Positions 7,517 through 16,164 of a stretch of DNA of 64,000 nucleotides are shown one piece after another (position 1 is the stretch's first letter; each line of letters begins with the position of its first letter). Where the stretch lies: NCBI RefSeq assembly GCF_041431135.1, contig NZ_CP107799.1, positions 3,596,001 to 3,660,000 of the forward strand. Direction: 5' to 3'. Position numbers and translations under genes: made by a program. Source of the DNA: Streptomyces sp. NBC_00554 (GTDB lineage: Bacteria > Actinomycetota > Actinomycetes > Streptomycetales > Streptomycetaceae). Below the pieces are notes generated by a model. That model searched no databases. It was given only the letters and a program-made list of their open reading frames with translations, and was not told where the DNA came from.

Positions 7517-8987
7517 GTGCGGCCTCCTGTTGAGGGGGGTGGGGTGCGCAGGGCGTCGCGGGGAGGGCCAGAGGGAGCGTTACGGCTACCTCTGTGCCTC
7601 CCTGGGGGGATCGGCCCAGGTGGATGCGGGCGTTGAGGGTGGCGGCCCGTTCCGACATGCCCAGCAGGCCGAAGTGGCCGGTTTTCGTTGCGTCTTGAAG
7701 GGTGGTGGCCCCGGGCAGGCCTCGGCCGTCGTCCTGGACGCGGACCGTGAGATCGGTCTCGGAGGCGTCCAGTTCGATCGTCACCCGCTTCGCGTCCGCG
7801 TGGCGGTGGGCGTTCTCCAGGGCCTCGGACACGATCGCCAGGAGGTGGTGGGCGGTGGTGTCGGGGAGGGGCGGGCAGCGGCCACCCTTGTGGTTCAGGG
7901 ATGTACTGATCTGCGTGTGTGACTCGAAGTCGGCCGTGCGGATGGTGAGTTCGGAGAGGAGGTCAGTGTGGCTGCGCAGGTCCGACAGGAGTGCGCGGGA
8001 CTCCGCCGCCGCTCTGCGCGCCGCGCCCGCCACCGTTGTCGCCTGGCCCTTGAGCGCCTCCAGCGCCTTCGGGTCCGAGGCGTCCGCCGATGCCGCAAGC
8101 GCCTCCGCCGCCAGGGCCAGGCCGTGGAGAGTCTTCGCCACCGAGTCGTGCATCTCGCGGGCCAGGCGGGCTCGTTCGGACTCCACCGCCTCCGCGACGG
8201 CGAGGCGGGAGGTCGCCTCGGAGAGTGCCTGGCTGGCCGTACCGAAGCGGAACATCAGGTTGCGGAGGGTGACGCCGATGATGCCGGCGCCGATGCAGAA
8301 GCCTGCGATGAGGAGGGTGTTGGCGCCTGCTCCGGGGTGGTGTGCCCAGGCTCTGTACACGGTGAGGAGGACGATCAGCTGCAGGCCCGTGAAGATGCCC
8401 GAGCCGCGCCAGCCGTACAGGAGGCCCGCCAGGAGCGGGGTGCAGACCGTCGCGTAGGCGAGGGGGGAGGCCGGGGAGGCGGTCAGGAGGAGGACCGCGC
8501 CGAAGGTGAGGTCCACGGCCATGAGGGTGGGGTGGGCCAGGAGGCGGGGGCCGAAGCGGTCCCAGTCTCGGAGCATGGCGTACGAGCCCATGACGCCGAG
8601 GACCGCCGCGGCCAGTACGGCGTAGCGGGGTGGGCCGTCCGTGGCGTTGGCCATCGCAACGGGGGCGCCTATCGCTATGGCTGCCCCGCGTACTGCGAAG
8701 GCCTGGCGGCATAGGGCCTGTAGGGCGTTCAGTTGGAGGCGGATGCTGCCGGGGGCGGGGGCGTCGTCTGCGAGGTAACCGGCGTCGCCCTTGGGCCAGC
8801 CCGCGTCTGCTTCCGGGGGCCCGGCGTCCTGGTTACCGTCGGGGTGGGTGCGCTGCTCGGCGCTTGCGAGGTGCCGCTGTGCCCACCCGTGCCGCCCCTT
8901 GCGGCACGCATGCCCACAGCTGGGACGGCAGCTGTGACTGCGGCCGGCGCCCGCGGCCCACAGCCGCGTCAGCCTCATAGTCATCAT
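7509..8987 (-). CDS. NarL-type (HisKA_3) membrane sensor histidine kinase
   Basis: 492 residues. The first 90 are hydrophilic with several cysteines and histidines, of unknown role and perhaps partly untranslated. Five or six transmembrane helices span roughly residues 95-245. The dimerisation box is ARLAREMHDSVAKTLHGL with phospho-acceptor His280. The ATPase domain has the N box SEALENAHRHA, G1 DDGRGLP and GLLGMSERA. The ATG at 8987 overlaps the tadC stop as ATGA, and a second ATG follows two codons later. No extracytoplasmic sensor domain is evident; sensing is probably within the membrane. Confidence 0.9.
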   Translation of the reverse strand: MMTMRLTRLWAAGAGRSHSCRPSCGHACRKGRHGWAQRHLASAEQRTHPDGNQDAGPPEADAGWPKGDAGYLADDAPAPGSIRLQLNALQALCRQAFAVRGAAIAIGAPVAMANATDGPPRYAVLAAAVLGVMGSYAMLRDWDRFGPRLLAHPTLMAVDLTFGAVLLLTASPASPLAYATVCTPLLAGLLYGWRGSGIFTGLQLIVLLTVYRAWAHHPGAGANTLLIAGFCIGAGIIGVTLRNLMFRFGTASQALSEATSRLAVAEAVESERARLAREMHDSVAKTLHGLALAAEALAASADASDPKALEALKGQATTVAGAARRAAAESRALLSDLRSHTDLLSELTIRTADFESHTQISTSLNHKGGRCPPLPDTTAHHLLAIVSEALENAHRHADAKRVTIELDASETDLTVRVQDDGRGLPGATTLQDATKTGHFGLLGMSERAATLNARIHLGRSPQGGTEVAVTLPLALPATPCAPHPPQQEAAHA

Positions 8988-9874
8988 CGGCCCAAGATCG
9001 AGCCGAAGTCGGTGCCCGAGCCCAGGAACATGCCTGTTGCGATCAGGATCATTGTCGCGGGGAGCATGAAGACGAGGGTGACCATCGTGGCCTTGGGGAT
9101 GGTTTTCGCGGCGCGGCGGCGGGCGTTCTGGGCGTCTGTTCGGCGCATGTCGTTGGCGAGCTGGATGAGGGTGTCGGCGATGGGGGAGCCGAGTTCCTCG
9201 CCCTGTTGGAGGGCCGAGACGAACTGGGCGACCTGTTCGGAGGAGTTGCGTTTGCGGAGTTCGTCGAAGGCCTGGCGGCGGCTGACGCCCACGTCCATCT
9301 GGCGGAGCGTGATGCGCAGTTCGTCCGCCCAGGGGCCCTCGTACTTCTCGGCGACGCGGTCCAGGGCCTGGCGGAAGCCGAGGCCCGCCGAGACGACGAC
9401 CGCGAGGACGTCGAGGAAGTCGGGGAGGGTGCGGTCGATGACCTCCTTGCGTTCCCGGACGGCCTGCCAGATGAGGGCGTCGGCGGCCACCACGCCGAAG
9501 GCGAAGGTCAGAGCGGCGAGGAAGAGTTGGCCGTTGGAGAGGAAGACGAAGCCGAGTACGACGCCGAAGATGCCGTACACCGCCCGGCGGGCCGCGTAGC
9601 GGTTGAGGGTCAGGCCGCCGGGGTTGCCCGCCATGTCGATACGGCGGCGCTTGGCGTCGACCCGGCGGGGGCCCATCAGGCGCAGGACCGAGGGCGCGAA
9701 GCGCATGCCGAGGCGGTCGACGGCCGAGTCCGCCTTGGAGACGCGGGTTCCGCCGACCTCCAGGGCGAGCACGAGGTCGGAGGGCAGTTTGGCGTCGGCG
9801 CGGATCATGCGGATGCCCAGGAGGACGCCCGCGACCGAGGCGGCCATGAGGAGAGCGAGCAGCAGCGTCAGCAA
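8984..9874 (-). CDS. tadC: TadC, Tad pilus inner-membrane platform protein
   Basis: 296 residues of the type II secretion F family. An N-terminal helix, a paired central helix (VYGIFGVVLGFVFL, AALTFAFGVVAADALI), the cytoplasmic T2SSF domain (TLPDFLDVLAVVVSAGLGF, QALDRVAEKYEGP, QQGEELGSPIADTLIQLAND) and a last helix (VFMLPATMILIATGMF). The start is a TTG at 9874 with GGGAGGG five bases upstream; no other start suits. It follows tadB with a 13-base gap. Confidence 0.9.
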   Translation of the reverse strand: MLTLLLALLMAASVAGVLLGIRMIRADAKLPSDLVLALEVGGTRVSKADSAVDRLGMRFAPSVLRLMGPRRVDAKRRRIDMAGNPGGLTLNRYAARRAVYGIFGVVLGFVFLSNGQLFLAALTFAFGVVAADALIWQAVRERKEVIDRTLPDFLDVLAVVVSAGLGFRQALDRVAEKYEGPWADELRITLRQMDVGVSRRQAFDELRKRNSSEQVAQFVSALQQGEELGSPIADTLIQLANDMRRTDAQNARRRAAKTIPKATMVTLVFMLPATMILIATGMFLGSGTDFGSILGR

Positions 9875-9887
9875 CGTGATCCCTCCC

Positions 9888-10832
9888 TCATACTTCGATC
9901 TTGCCGAGGCGGCGGATGACGAAGAAGCCGACGGCGTAGAGGCCCAGGGACAGCAGGACCAGGCCCTGGCCGAGCGGGGAGCCGGTGACCCGGGCCAGGG
10001 CTCCTTCGTTCGAGGAGTTGATCAGCACGAGTGAGCCGATGCCCAGGAACGGGACCGTGAAGGCGGTGGCGTTGACCTCGGAGAGCATCGTGCGGACCTC
10101 GCGGCGGGTCTCCTTGCGGTCCTCCAGGGTCTGGGTGAGGTTCCGGAGGGAGCTGACGACCGATCCGCCTGCCTTGTTGGCGAGCACCAAAGTCGTGACC
10201 AGGACGATCAGTTCGCGGGACGGGAGGCGTTCGGAGAGTTCGGCGAGGGCGTCCTCGACGGTCCTGCCCATCGTCAACTGGTCGGCCACGTGCGCGAGTT
10301 CCTCGCCCGCCGGGGCTTCCAGCTCCTCCGCCGCCATCGCCAGGGCCGTCCGCAGCGCCAGTCCGGCCGCCGTCGCGTTCGCCAGCAGGCGGGCCACGTC
10401 GGGGAGTTGGGCGATGAAGGCCTCGATGCGTTTCTGGCGCTGCCAGTTGAGGAAGAAGGCCGCGCTCCAGACGCCCAGGAGGGCGGCGATCGGGCCGAAG
10501 AAGGGGGCCAGGGTCGCCGCCGCGATCAGCCACAGCGCCACGACGACGGCGGTGACGTACGTGAAGAACTCCCCCGCCGTCACGTCGAGTCCCGTCGCCG
10601 ACAGGCGCAGGTGGATCGAGCGGCCGATGCTGGTGCGGCGGACCCGGCGGTCGATGCCCGCGAAGCGGCGTACCCGGCCTGCCGCCGTGCGGAGGGGGCC
10701 GGCGCCGGCGAGACGGTCGACCAGTGCCTGGCGCTGGGCGCGTCCGGAGGCGTACGAGTGGATGCCCGCGACGGCGAGTGTGCCGCACAGGATCGTCGCG
10801 CCGAGGGCGAGCAGGGCGGGGTTGTTGTTCAT
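9888..10832 (-). CDS. tadB: TadB, Tad pilus inner-membrane platform protein
   Basis: 314 residues, type II secretion F family. An N-terminal helix (LLALGATILCGTLAVAG), central helices (FTYVTAVVVALWLIAAATL), the T2SSF domain (QLPDVARLLANATAAGLALR, APAGEELAHVADQLTMGR) and C-terminal helices (VPFLGIGSLVLINS; GQGLVLLSLGLYAVGFFV). It partners TadC as the platform driven by the TadA ATPase. The ATG at 10832 has a GAGGTG ribosome-binding site and follows tadA by 25 bases. Confidence 0.9.
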   Translation of the reverse strand: MNNNPALLALGATILCGTLAVAGIHSYASGRAQRQALVDRLAGAGPLRTAAGRVRRFAGIDRRVRRTSIGRSIHLRLSATGLDVTAGEFFTYVTAVVVALWLIAAATLAPFFGPIAALLGVWSAAFFLNWQRQKRIEAFIAQLPDVARLLANATAAGLALRTALAMAAEELEAPAGEELAHVADQLTMGRTVEDALAELSERLPSRELIVLVTTLVLANKAGGSVVSSLRNLTQTLEDRKETRREVRTMLSEVNATAFTVPFLGIGSLVLINSSNEGALARVTGSPLGQGLVLLSLGLYAVGFFVIRRLGKIEV

Positions 10833-10857
10833 GGCTCACACCTCTCAGCCGTGGAAG

Positions 10858-12198
10858 TCATCCGATGGCCTGCCTCGTGTTCAGTACGTCGATCGCCTCG
10901 GCCACTCCGAAGGCCGGTGGCAGCGGTTCGTTGGCGACGTACAGCTTCTCCGCGATGGAGCGCGGGAGCGGGAGGTGCTCGAAGTGGCCGCGAACGACCC
11001 GGTCGGGGCCTACGGGGCGGGGGACGAAGCGGGTGACGGGAGCGATGCGGAACTGTTCGCGGCCGTGCGAAACCAGCAGGGCGATCTCGGTGACCTTGCG
11101 GGAGCCGTCGGCGTGGCGGGAGAGCTGCACGACGACCTCGACGGCCGAGTTGATCTGGTCCTTCAGGGCCTCGAAGGGGATCTGGACCTCGGACATCGAG
11201 CCGAGGGTCTGGAGGCGCATCAGCGCGTCCTCGGCGGAGTTCGAGTGGACCGTGGCGAGCGAACCGTCGTGGCCCGTCGACATGGCCTGGAGCATGTCGA
11301 GGGTCTCACCGCCGCGGACCTCACCGACGATGATGCGGTCCGGGCGCATGCGCAGCGAGTTGCGGACCAGGTCGCGGATGGTGATCTGGCCCTTGCCCTC
11401 GACGTTCGGGGGCCGGGATTCGAGGCGGATGACGTGCTCCTGCTGGAGCTGGAGTTCGGCCGAGTCCTCGATGGTGATGATGCGTTCGTGGGACGGGATG
11501 AGCCCGGAGAGAGCGTTCAGCAGGGTCGTCTTGCCGCTGCCCGTGCCGCCGCTGACGATGACGTTGAAGCGGGCGCGTACGAAGGCCGCGAGGAGCATGA
11601 GCATCTGCTCGTCGAGGGTGCCGAGGCCGATCAGCTCGGGCAGGGTGTAGGCGCGGGGGAAGCGGCGGATCGTGAGGGTCGGTCCGGTGAGGGCGAGCGG
11701 CGGGATGATGACGTTGACGCGCTCGCCGGTGGGGAGGCGGGCGTCGACCATCGGGTTCGACTCGTCGACCCGCCTGTTGACGGTGGAGACGATCCGCTCG
11801 ATGGTCTGCATCAACTGCTCGTTGGAGGCGAAGCGGAGCGGGAGCTGCTCCACGCGCCCCGCTCGCTCCACGAAGATCGAGTCCGGGCCGTTGACCATGA
11901 TCTCGGTGATCGACGCGTCGGCCAGGAGCGGTTCGAGGACGCCGAGTCCGAGCGCCTCGTCGACAACTCGGCGGATCAGCTGGGAGCGTTCCGCGGAGGA
12001 GAGAACCGGGCCCTCGCGGCTGATGATGTGGCCGAGGACGCGCTCCAGGCGTACCCGGCGTTCGGCCGCCGCCAGGCTCGACATCTCGGCGAGGTCGATC
12101 TCTTCGAGCAGCTTCGAACGGTAGACGGCGACGAGGTGTCCGTCCTCACGGGCGGGTCCCCCCTCGTCGGGGGCGGCGATACGGGAACGCAGACTCAT
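10858..12198 (-). CDS. tadA: TadA/CpaF pilus assembly ATPase
   Basis: 446 residues of the type II/IV secretion ATPase family. Walker A is GGTGSGKT (217-224); the Asp box, Walker B region (RPDRIIVGEVRGGETLDML) and the His box (STGHDGSLATVHSNS) are intact. The N-terminal domain has the usual CpaF motif TEIMVNGPDSIFVER. It powers extension and probably retraction of the Flp pilus from the cytoplasm. The ATG at 12198 has a strong GGAGGAG ribosome-binding site. Length matches CpaF. Confidence 0.95.
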   Translation of the reverse strand: MSLRSRIAAPDEGGPAREDGHLVAVYRSKLLEEIDLAEMSSLAAAERRVRLERVLGHIISREGPVLSSAERSQLIRRVVDEALGLGVLEPLLADASITEIMVNGPDSIFVERAGRVEQLPLRFASNEQLMQTIERIVSTVNRRVDESNPMVDARLPTGERVNVIIPPLALTGPTLTIRRFPRAYTLPELIGLGTLDEQMLMLLAAFVRARFNVIVSGGTGSGKTTLLNALSGLIPSHERIITIEDSAELQLQQEHVIRLESRPPNVEGKGQITIRDLVRNSLRMRPDRIIVGEVRGGETLDMLQAMSTGHDGSLATVHSNSAEDALMRLQTLGSMSEVQIPFEALKDQINSAVEVVVQLSRHADGSRKVTEIALLVSHGREQFRIAPVTRFVPRPVGPDRVVRGHFEHLPLPRSIAEKLYVANEPLPPAFGVAEAIDVLNTRQAIG

Positions 12199-12222
12199 GG
12201 CTTCGGCTCCTCCCTGTTGCTG

Positions 12223-12672
12223 TCAGTCGTCGGTGGGCATGGTGGCGCTGCGGGAGACCGTCACGGGGTTGAAGAGAGGTATGACGGCGGGGACTTGGAC
12301 GGTGACGGTGGCGGTGGTGAGGTCGGGGCCTTCGGGAGCCGCCACGGCCGGGTTGAGCCAGCCGCTCACCGCGGCCTGACCGGCCGCCGCGCCGTCCCCG
12401 CCCTGCGAGGCGACCCGCGCGGCGGCTCGCGCCCCGGTGCCGGCCTGGTTGATGCCGTACCCGATGAGGCCCAGCTGGATGGCGGCCATGCCGACGACGA
12501 GCAGGATGGGCAGGAACCCGGTGAACTCCAGGATGGAGACGCCGTGGTCGTCCCGTAGCCGATGCCTCAGGTCTCGGAGCCCAGGCCTCAAGCCCCGGAG
12601 CCCAGGCCTCAGGCCCCGCAGCCCAGGCCCCACACCCCGGAGCCGACGCCGTGGTCGAGGGGAGAGCCTCAT
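12223..12672 (-). CDS. TadE-family minor pseudopilin with heptapeptide-repeat N-terminus
   Basis: 149 residues. A basic leader built from GLRGLRP heptapeptides (residues 11-38) precedes the class III motif DDHGVSILEFTGF (G/XXXXEF), one hydrophobic helix (LPILLVVGMAAIQLGL) and a small extracellular domain containing GTGARAAARVAS. The ATG overlaps the stop of the tadZ-tadE fusion as ATGA. Leaders of this family are usually 10-20 residues; here the repeat extends it to about 43. A start within the leader is possible but none has a better ribosome-binding site. Confidence 0.85.
   Translation of the reverse strand: MRLSPRPRRRLRGVGPGLRGLRPGLRGLRPGLRDLRHRLRDDHGVSILEFTGFLPILLVVGMAAIQLGLIGYGINQAGTGARAAARVASQGGDGAAAGQAAVSGWLNPAVAAPEGPDLTTATVTVQVPAVIPLFNPVTVSRSATMPTDD
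12561..12644. repeat. Four imperfect 21-bp tandem units in tadE leader
   Basis: Units at 12561-12581, 12582-12602, 12603-12623 and 12624-12644 share a CAGGCCTCA/GCCCCGGAGCC pattern. They encode the repeated heptapeptide GLRGLRP on the minus strand. Confidence 0.9.
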
Positions 12673-14288
12673 CCGCCATCACCCTCCAACGCCGCGCCCG
12701 CTTCCCCGCTCACGCTCCACCCCGCGTCGAACCCCGGGAAGAACAGCGGTACTTGGACGCTGACGGTGGCCCTCATCAGCGAGCCGGCGGGGGCACACCC
12801 GATCTGGGCGCCGTCCCAGGCCCCCGGCAGATGCTCGCTCCCCGCCGCCTGGCACGCACCGCCCACATCGCCGTCGACCGCGTACGCCGCCGTCGCAGCC
12901 CGGGCCGCCTCGTCCGCCGCGTTCCCGGCGAGGGAGTACGAGTAGCCGTACAGCACGCACTGCCAGAGGATGGTCATCACGACGAGCAACAGCGGGAACA
13001 TCCCGGCGAATTCGAGGGTCACGGCCCCCCGGTCGCCGCCCTTGCGGCGGAGTGCCAGCGCTCCGCGGTCCGAGGGTGAGGACTTACGGCGCCTGCCGCC
13101 TCCTCCGCCCTCCTGGGCGACGACCAGTCCCAGCTCGCCGGCCAGTGCCCACAGCGCCTGTTTCACCGTGGAGCGGGCGTCCAGGTCCTGGAGGCGGCCG
13201 GCGTCGACCACCGACTGGAGTTCCTTGAAGGCGGCGGGTACGGCGGAGCGGGCGACCTTCGTGCCGGTGACCTTCTCGACGAGGGACGGCTGGATCTCCG
13301 TGCCGCGGGCGAAGCGGTTGACGACGGTCGTCGTCTCCTCGGCCTTGCGGATCTGGAGGCGGTCCCACATGCGGATCATGCGTTTGGCGGCGCGGACGGC
13401 GATCACGTCGGGGGTGACGAGCAGGAGGGCCTGGTCGGCCATCTCGATGGCGGCGGCGGTCGCGGAGTTCATCTGGGATCCGCAGTCGACGATCACGACG
13501 TCGTTGCGGGAGCGCAGGGTGGCCAGGACCTGGCGGGCCACCCGGTCGGTGACCTCCTCGCCGCGTTCGCCCTCCGAGGGGGCGAGGAGCAGGCCGAGGC
13601 CGGTGTCGTGGGTGTAGACGGCGTCCTGGAGTACGCGGGGGTTGATGTCGCTGATCCCGGCGAGGTCGGCGATCGACCTGCGGAACTGGACGTCGAGGTA
13701 GGAGGCCACGTCACCGGACTGGAGGTCCAGGTCGACCAGGGCCACGTCACGCCCCGACGCCCGTGCGGCGAGGGCGAGTTGGACGGCCGTCACCGTCGCG
13801 CCCACGCCGCCCTTCGCGCCGGTCACCGTGACGATCGTGCCGCCGGGGCCCGCGTACAGCTCCGGTGTGCCGCTGACCAGGTGGCGGCGCATGCCGAGCG
13901 ACCACGCGGCGGCCGCCTGGACGCGCTCCGCGAGGGAGTCGTAGGCCAGCGGCAGGCCGATGATGCCGCGGGCGCCTGAGTCCATGGCGGCGGTGAGTAC
14001 GCCGTTGCCGGTGTCGGCGGTGACGAGGACGACGCCGACCGCCGGGAAACGCATCACCAGGTCCCGGATCAGGTCCAACGCCGGTACGGGGCCTATTCGT
14101 TCGTGGACGAGGACGACCTCGGGCAGCTCGTCCAGGGACTCCCCCGCGAGACGCGCGAGGGAGTCGAGGAGAGCGGTCGAGTCGGGGACCGGCGGGGCCG
14201 GTTCGGCGTCCGCGAGCTGGCTCAGCAGTGTGGTGAGCGCGCGGGCCGAGTCGATGTCTCCGACGGCCGGGAGGATACGGATGGTCAT
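12669..14288 (-). CDS. TadZ/CpaE-like ATPase fused to a C-terminal TadE domain
   Basis: 539 residues. Residues 1-140 form a receiver-like domain as in TadZ/CpaE (VVLVTADTGNGVLTA). Residues 148-395 are a ParA/MinD-type ATPase with deviant Walker A KGGVGAT (159-165), switch region VALVDLDLQSGDVASYLDV and VVIVDCGSQ. A Gly/Arg/Lys linker leads into a complete TadE pseudopilin domain (418-539) with prepilin motif DRGAVTLEFAGM and a transmembrane helix. TadZ usually localises the pilus machine at the membrane, and TadE is a separate pseudopilin; joining them is unusual. No internal start with a good ribosome-binding site was seen before the TadE part. The stop overlaps the next tadE. Confidence 0.88.
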   Translation of the reverse strand: MTIRILPAVGDIDSARALTTLLSQLADAEPAPPVPDSTALLDSLARLAGESLDELPEVVLVHERIGPVPALDLIRDLVMRFPAVGVVLVTADTGNGVLTAAMDSGARGIIGLPLAYDSLAERVQAAAAWSLGMRRHLVSGTPELYAGPGGTIVTVTGAKGGVGATVTAVQLALAARASGRDVALVDLDLQSGDVASYLDVQFRRSIADLAGISDINPRVLQDAVYTHDTGLGLLLAPSEGERGEEVTDRVARQVLATLRSRNDVVIVDCGSQMNSATAAAIEMADQALLLVTPDVIAVRAAKRMIRMWDRLQIRKAEETTTVVNRFARGTEIQPSLVEKVTGTKVARSAVPAAFKELQSVVDAGRLQDLDARSTVKQALWALAGELGLVVAQEGGGGGRRRKSSPSDRGALALRRKGGDRGAVTLEFAGMFPLLLVVMTILWQCVLYGYSYSLAGNAADEAARAATAAYAVDGDVGGACQAAGSEHLPGAWDGAQIGCAPAGSLMRATVSVQVPLFFPGFDAGWSVSGEAGAALEGDGG

Positions 14289-14305
14289 CGGACCCGCCTA
14301 TGGGT

Positions 14306-14431
14306 CGTCACGCCTGGCCGCGTATTCGTCACGCCTGGCCGCGAACACGTGACGCCGGGCCGCGTACTCGTCACGCCGGGCCGCGTGCTGGTCATGCCCG
14401 GCCTAGTGGTCGTCATGCCCGGCCTCCTACT
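14306..14431. repeat. Six imperfect 21-bp tandem units between cpaB and tadZ
   Basis: Units begin at 14306, 14327, 14348, 14369, 14390 and 14411, each with the form CGTCACGCCTGGCCGCGTATT and two to eight changes. The array fills nearly the whole cpaB-tadZ intergenic region, and the last unit covers the cpaB stop codon. Confidence 0.92.
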
Positions 14432-15140
14432 TGTCCTCGTCGAGGGTGTACGTGCGGTCGCCGGGAGCGACGGTGCTGTCCGCGCCGCCCGCGACCAGGG
14501 CCAGCCGGACGTGTTCGGCGAACGACTCGGCGTACGCGACGCGTTGGGCGTCGACGGTGCCGAGCGCGAAGGTGATGGGGACGGCCTGGGTGGCGGTCCG
14601 GCTGCGTTCGGCCGTGGACTGGCCCGGGTCGAGCGCGGTGAGCTTGCCGACGTCGATGACCCGGGCGTTCACCACGATGACCTTGGACTGGTCGACGCCC
14701 GTGTCGCCCTCGGCCTCGAAGGTGGCGTAGATGTTGACCCGCGAACCCGGGTTGATCTTGCCCGCGACCCCCGTCGACGCGTCGATCAGGATCGCGATCT
14801 CCTGCTGGCCCGCCTCCAGCGCGGGCCGGTCCACGATCATGTCGGCCTGGAGCAGGGAGCCCTTCTCCAGCCGGGTGACCGCGATCTTGCCGCGGATCTG
14901 GGAGAGGTCGGTGACGGCCGTGGACGACAGCCACCGCTCGGGCATCTCGACCTTCTCGAACTGGTCGGCCGACAGCTCCTTGTAGGGCGCGATGTCGTCC
15001 TTCAGGCGGTACGCCGCGACCTCCGGGCCGACCTTGGAGTTCACGTCACGGATCACCGAGAGCACTCCGGCGAAGGCACCGATGGCGCACAGGGCCGAGA
15101 GGACCAGCAGGATGACGCCGCGGCGCTGGCGTGAGTTCAT
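14427..15140 (-). CDS. cpaB: CpaB/RcpC Flp pilus assembly protein
   Basis: 237 residues. An N-terminal helix (GVILLVLSALCAIGAFAGVL) is followed by a SAF-like domain with AYRLKDDIAPYKELSA, a conserved GKIAVTRLEKGSLLQADM segment and the RcpC motif GVAGKINPGSRVNIYATF. It is an extracytoplasmic pilus assembly factor. The ATG at 15140 has an upstream GAGG. First recognisable gene of the minus-strand Tad operon. Confidence 0.9.
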   Translation of the reverse strand: MNSRQRRGVILLVLSALCAIGAFAGVLSVIRDVNSKVGPEVAAYRLKDDIAPYKELSADQFEKVEMPERWLSSTAVTDLSQIRGKIAVTRLEKGSLLQADMIVDRPALEAGQQEIAILIDASTGVAGKINPGSRVNIYATFEAEGDTGVDQSKVIVVNARVIDVGKLTALDPGQSTAERSRTATQAVPITFALGTVDAQRVAYAESFAEHVRLALVAGGADSTVAPGDRTYTLDEDK

Positions 15141-15213
15141 GATCCGGACAACCTCGTTCGTGGGGCGGGGACGGCGGGGTCGAGCGGTCGTACCTGGTGT
15201 TGTTCCGTGGTGC

Positions 15214-16164
15214 TTATGTGGCGCCCGGGGGCAGGGCGCGTACAGAAGAGGCTGCCCGCGCGGTGGCAGCCGGAAGCTCCGATGGGGAGGCCGAAGTCGA
15301 ACGGATGGACGACGGTGAAGATGATGGCGACGGCGACGGCTGTGCCGATGCCGGTGGCAGTGGCGCCGCGCAGAACCCGCAGCGGTCACCGATGAGTTCG
15401 AGCCCGCACCAGTGGCACTGTTCCCGCCGGACGGACGACACGAGCTGGTAGAGCACGGACACGTCGTACAGCCCGGCGGCGAACTCGACGAGCTTCCCGG
15501 TCCCCCACCAGCGCGTCGACTCCTCCGGCAGCGGTACGGTCGCGACGCCCTGCACCCGCCAGGCGGGCGCGAGCGTCTCGGTGACCCAGTCGGAGGGTGC
15601 CTGGCCGGCGGCGGCGAGCAGCCGCGTGCCGAACTCCGGCCCGGCGAGCTCCTCTTGGCCGACGCGCACGAGCTGCGGTCGCGGATTGGCCAGTACGGCG
15701 AACTGGGCGCCCGGCACCCAGGACTTGGCGTGGGACTTCAGGGACACCGGGACCCGGTCGAGCTTGGCGACCGAGCCGAGCAGGGCGCCTGCGTAGATGT
15801 AGTGGGCGAGCAGACGCGCGGCGGAGGCGAGTACGCCCGGACTGAAGTCGCAGACCGAGAGCTGCCTCAACTGTTGTGCCAGCAGGGCGACTCCGAGCGG
15901 CGGCAGGTCGATGCCGAGCAGTGCGATGCGGTCGCTCTCCAGGACGGAGCGGACGGTGCGCAGTCGCTGTGTCACCTCGCCTGAGACCGAGGCGGGGTAG
16001 AGCGAGATGACGTACCCGTGCTGCTCGATGAGCGCGTGCATCCCCAGGAGGGAGCTTTCGAGGGTGTCGAGGGGCTGGACGACTGCGGGCGGGATCTGCC
16101 GGTCGTGCGGTGGGAGCACCAGGTCGGGACTGGTGACGGCTATCGCGGTCGGCACGCTGCACAC
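15214..16164 (-). CDS. Hypothetical protein with C-terminal zinc ribbon
   Basis: About 316 residues from GTG 16164; GTG 16155 is equally possible. The body is a mixed alpha/beta domain with no family recognised. Near the C-terminus CHWCGLELIGDRCGFC gives two CxxC pairs eight residues apart, a rubredoxin-like zinc ribbon, followed by a Ser/Pro-rich tail. It has no signal peptide or membrane segment, so it is probably cytoplasmic. It lies 73 bases upstream of cpaB on the same strand and may be the first gene of the Tad operon; a role in pilus control is only inference. Confidence 0.7.
   Translation of the reverse strand: MCSVPTAIAVTSPDLVLPPHDRQIPPAVVQPLDTLESSLLGMHALIEQHGYVISLYPASVSGEVTQRLRTVRSVLESDRIALLGIDLPPLGVALLAQQLRQLSVCDFSPGVLASAARLLAHYIYAGALLGSVAKLDRVPVSLKSHAKSWVPGAQFAVLANPRPQLVRVGQEELAGPEFGTRLLAAAGQAPSDWVTETLAPAWRVQGVATVPLPEESTRWWGTGKLVEFAAGLYDVSVLYQLVSSVRREQCHWCGLELIGDRCGFCAAPLPPASAQPSPSPSSSPSSIRSTSASPSELPAATARAASSVRALPPGAT

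Noticed and set aside
9985..12558. Long plus-strand open frame of 857 codons
   Set aside because: Antisense to tadB and tadA, both with complete catalytic or family motifs. High GC keeps the opposite frame free of stops.
14306..14431. CRISPR array
   Set aside because: Units are directly adjacent with no spacers and are imperfect; no cas genes are nearby.
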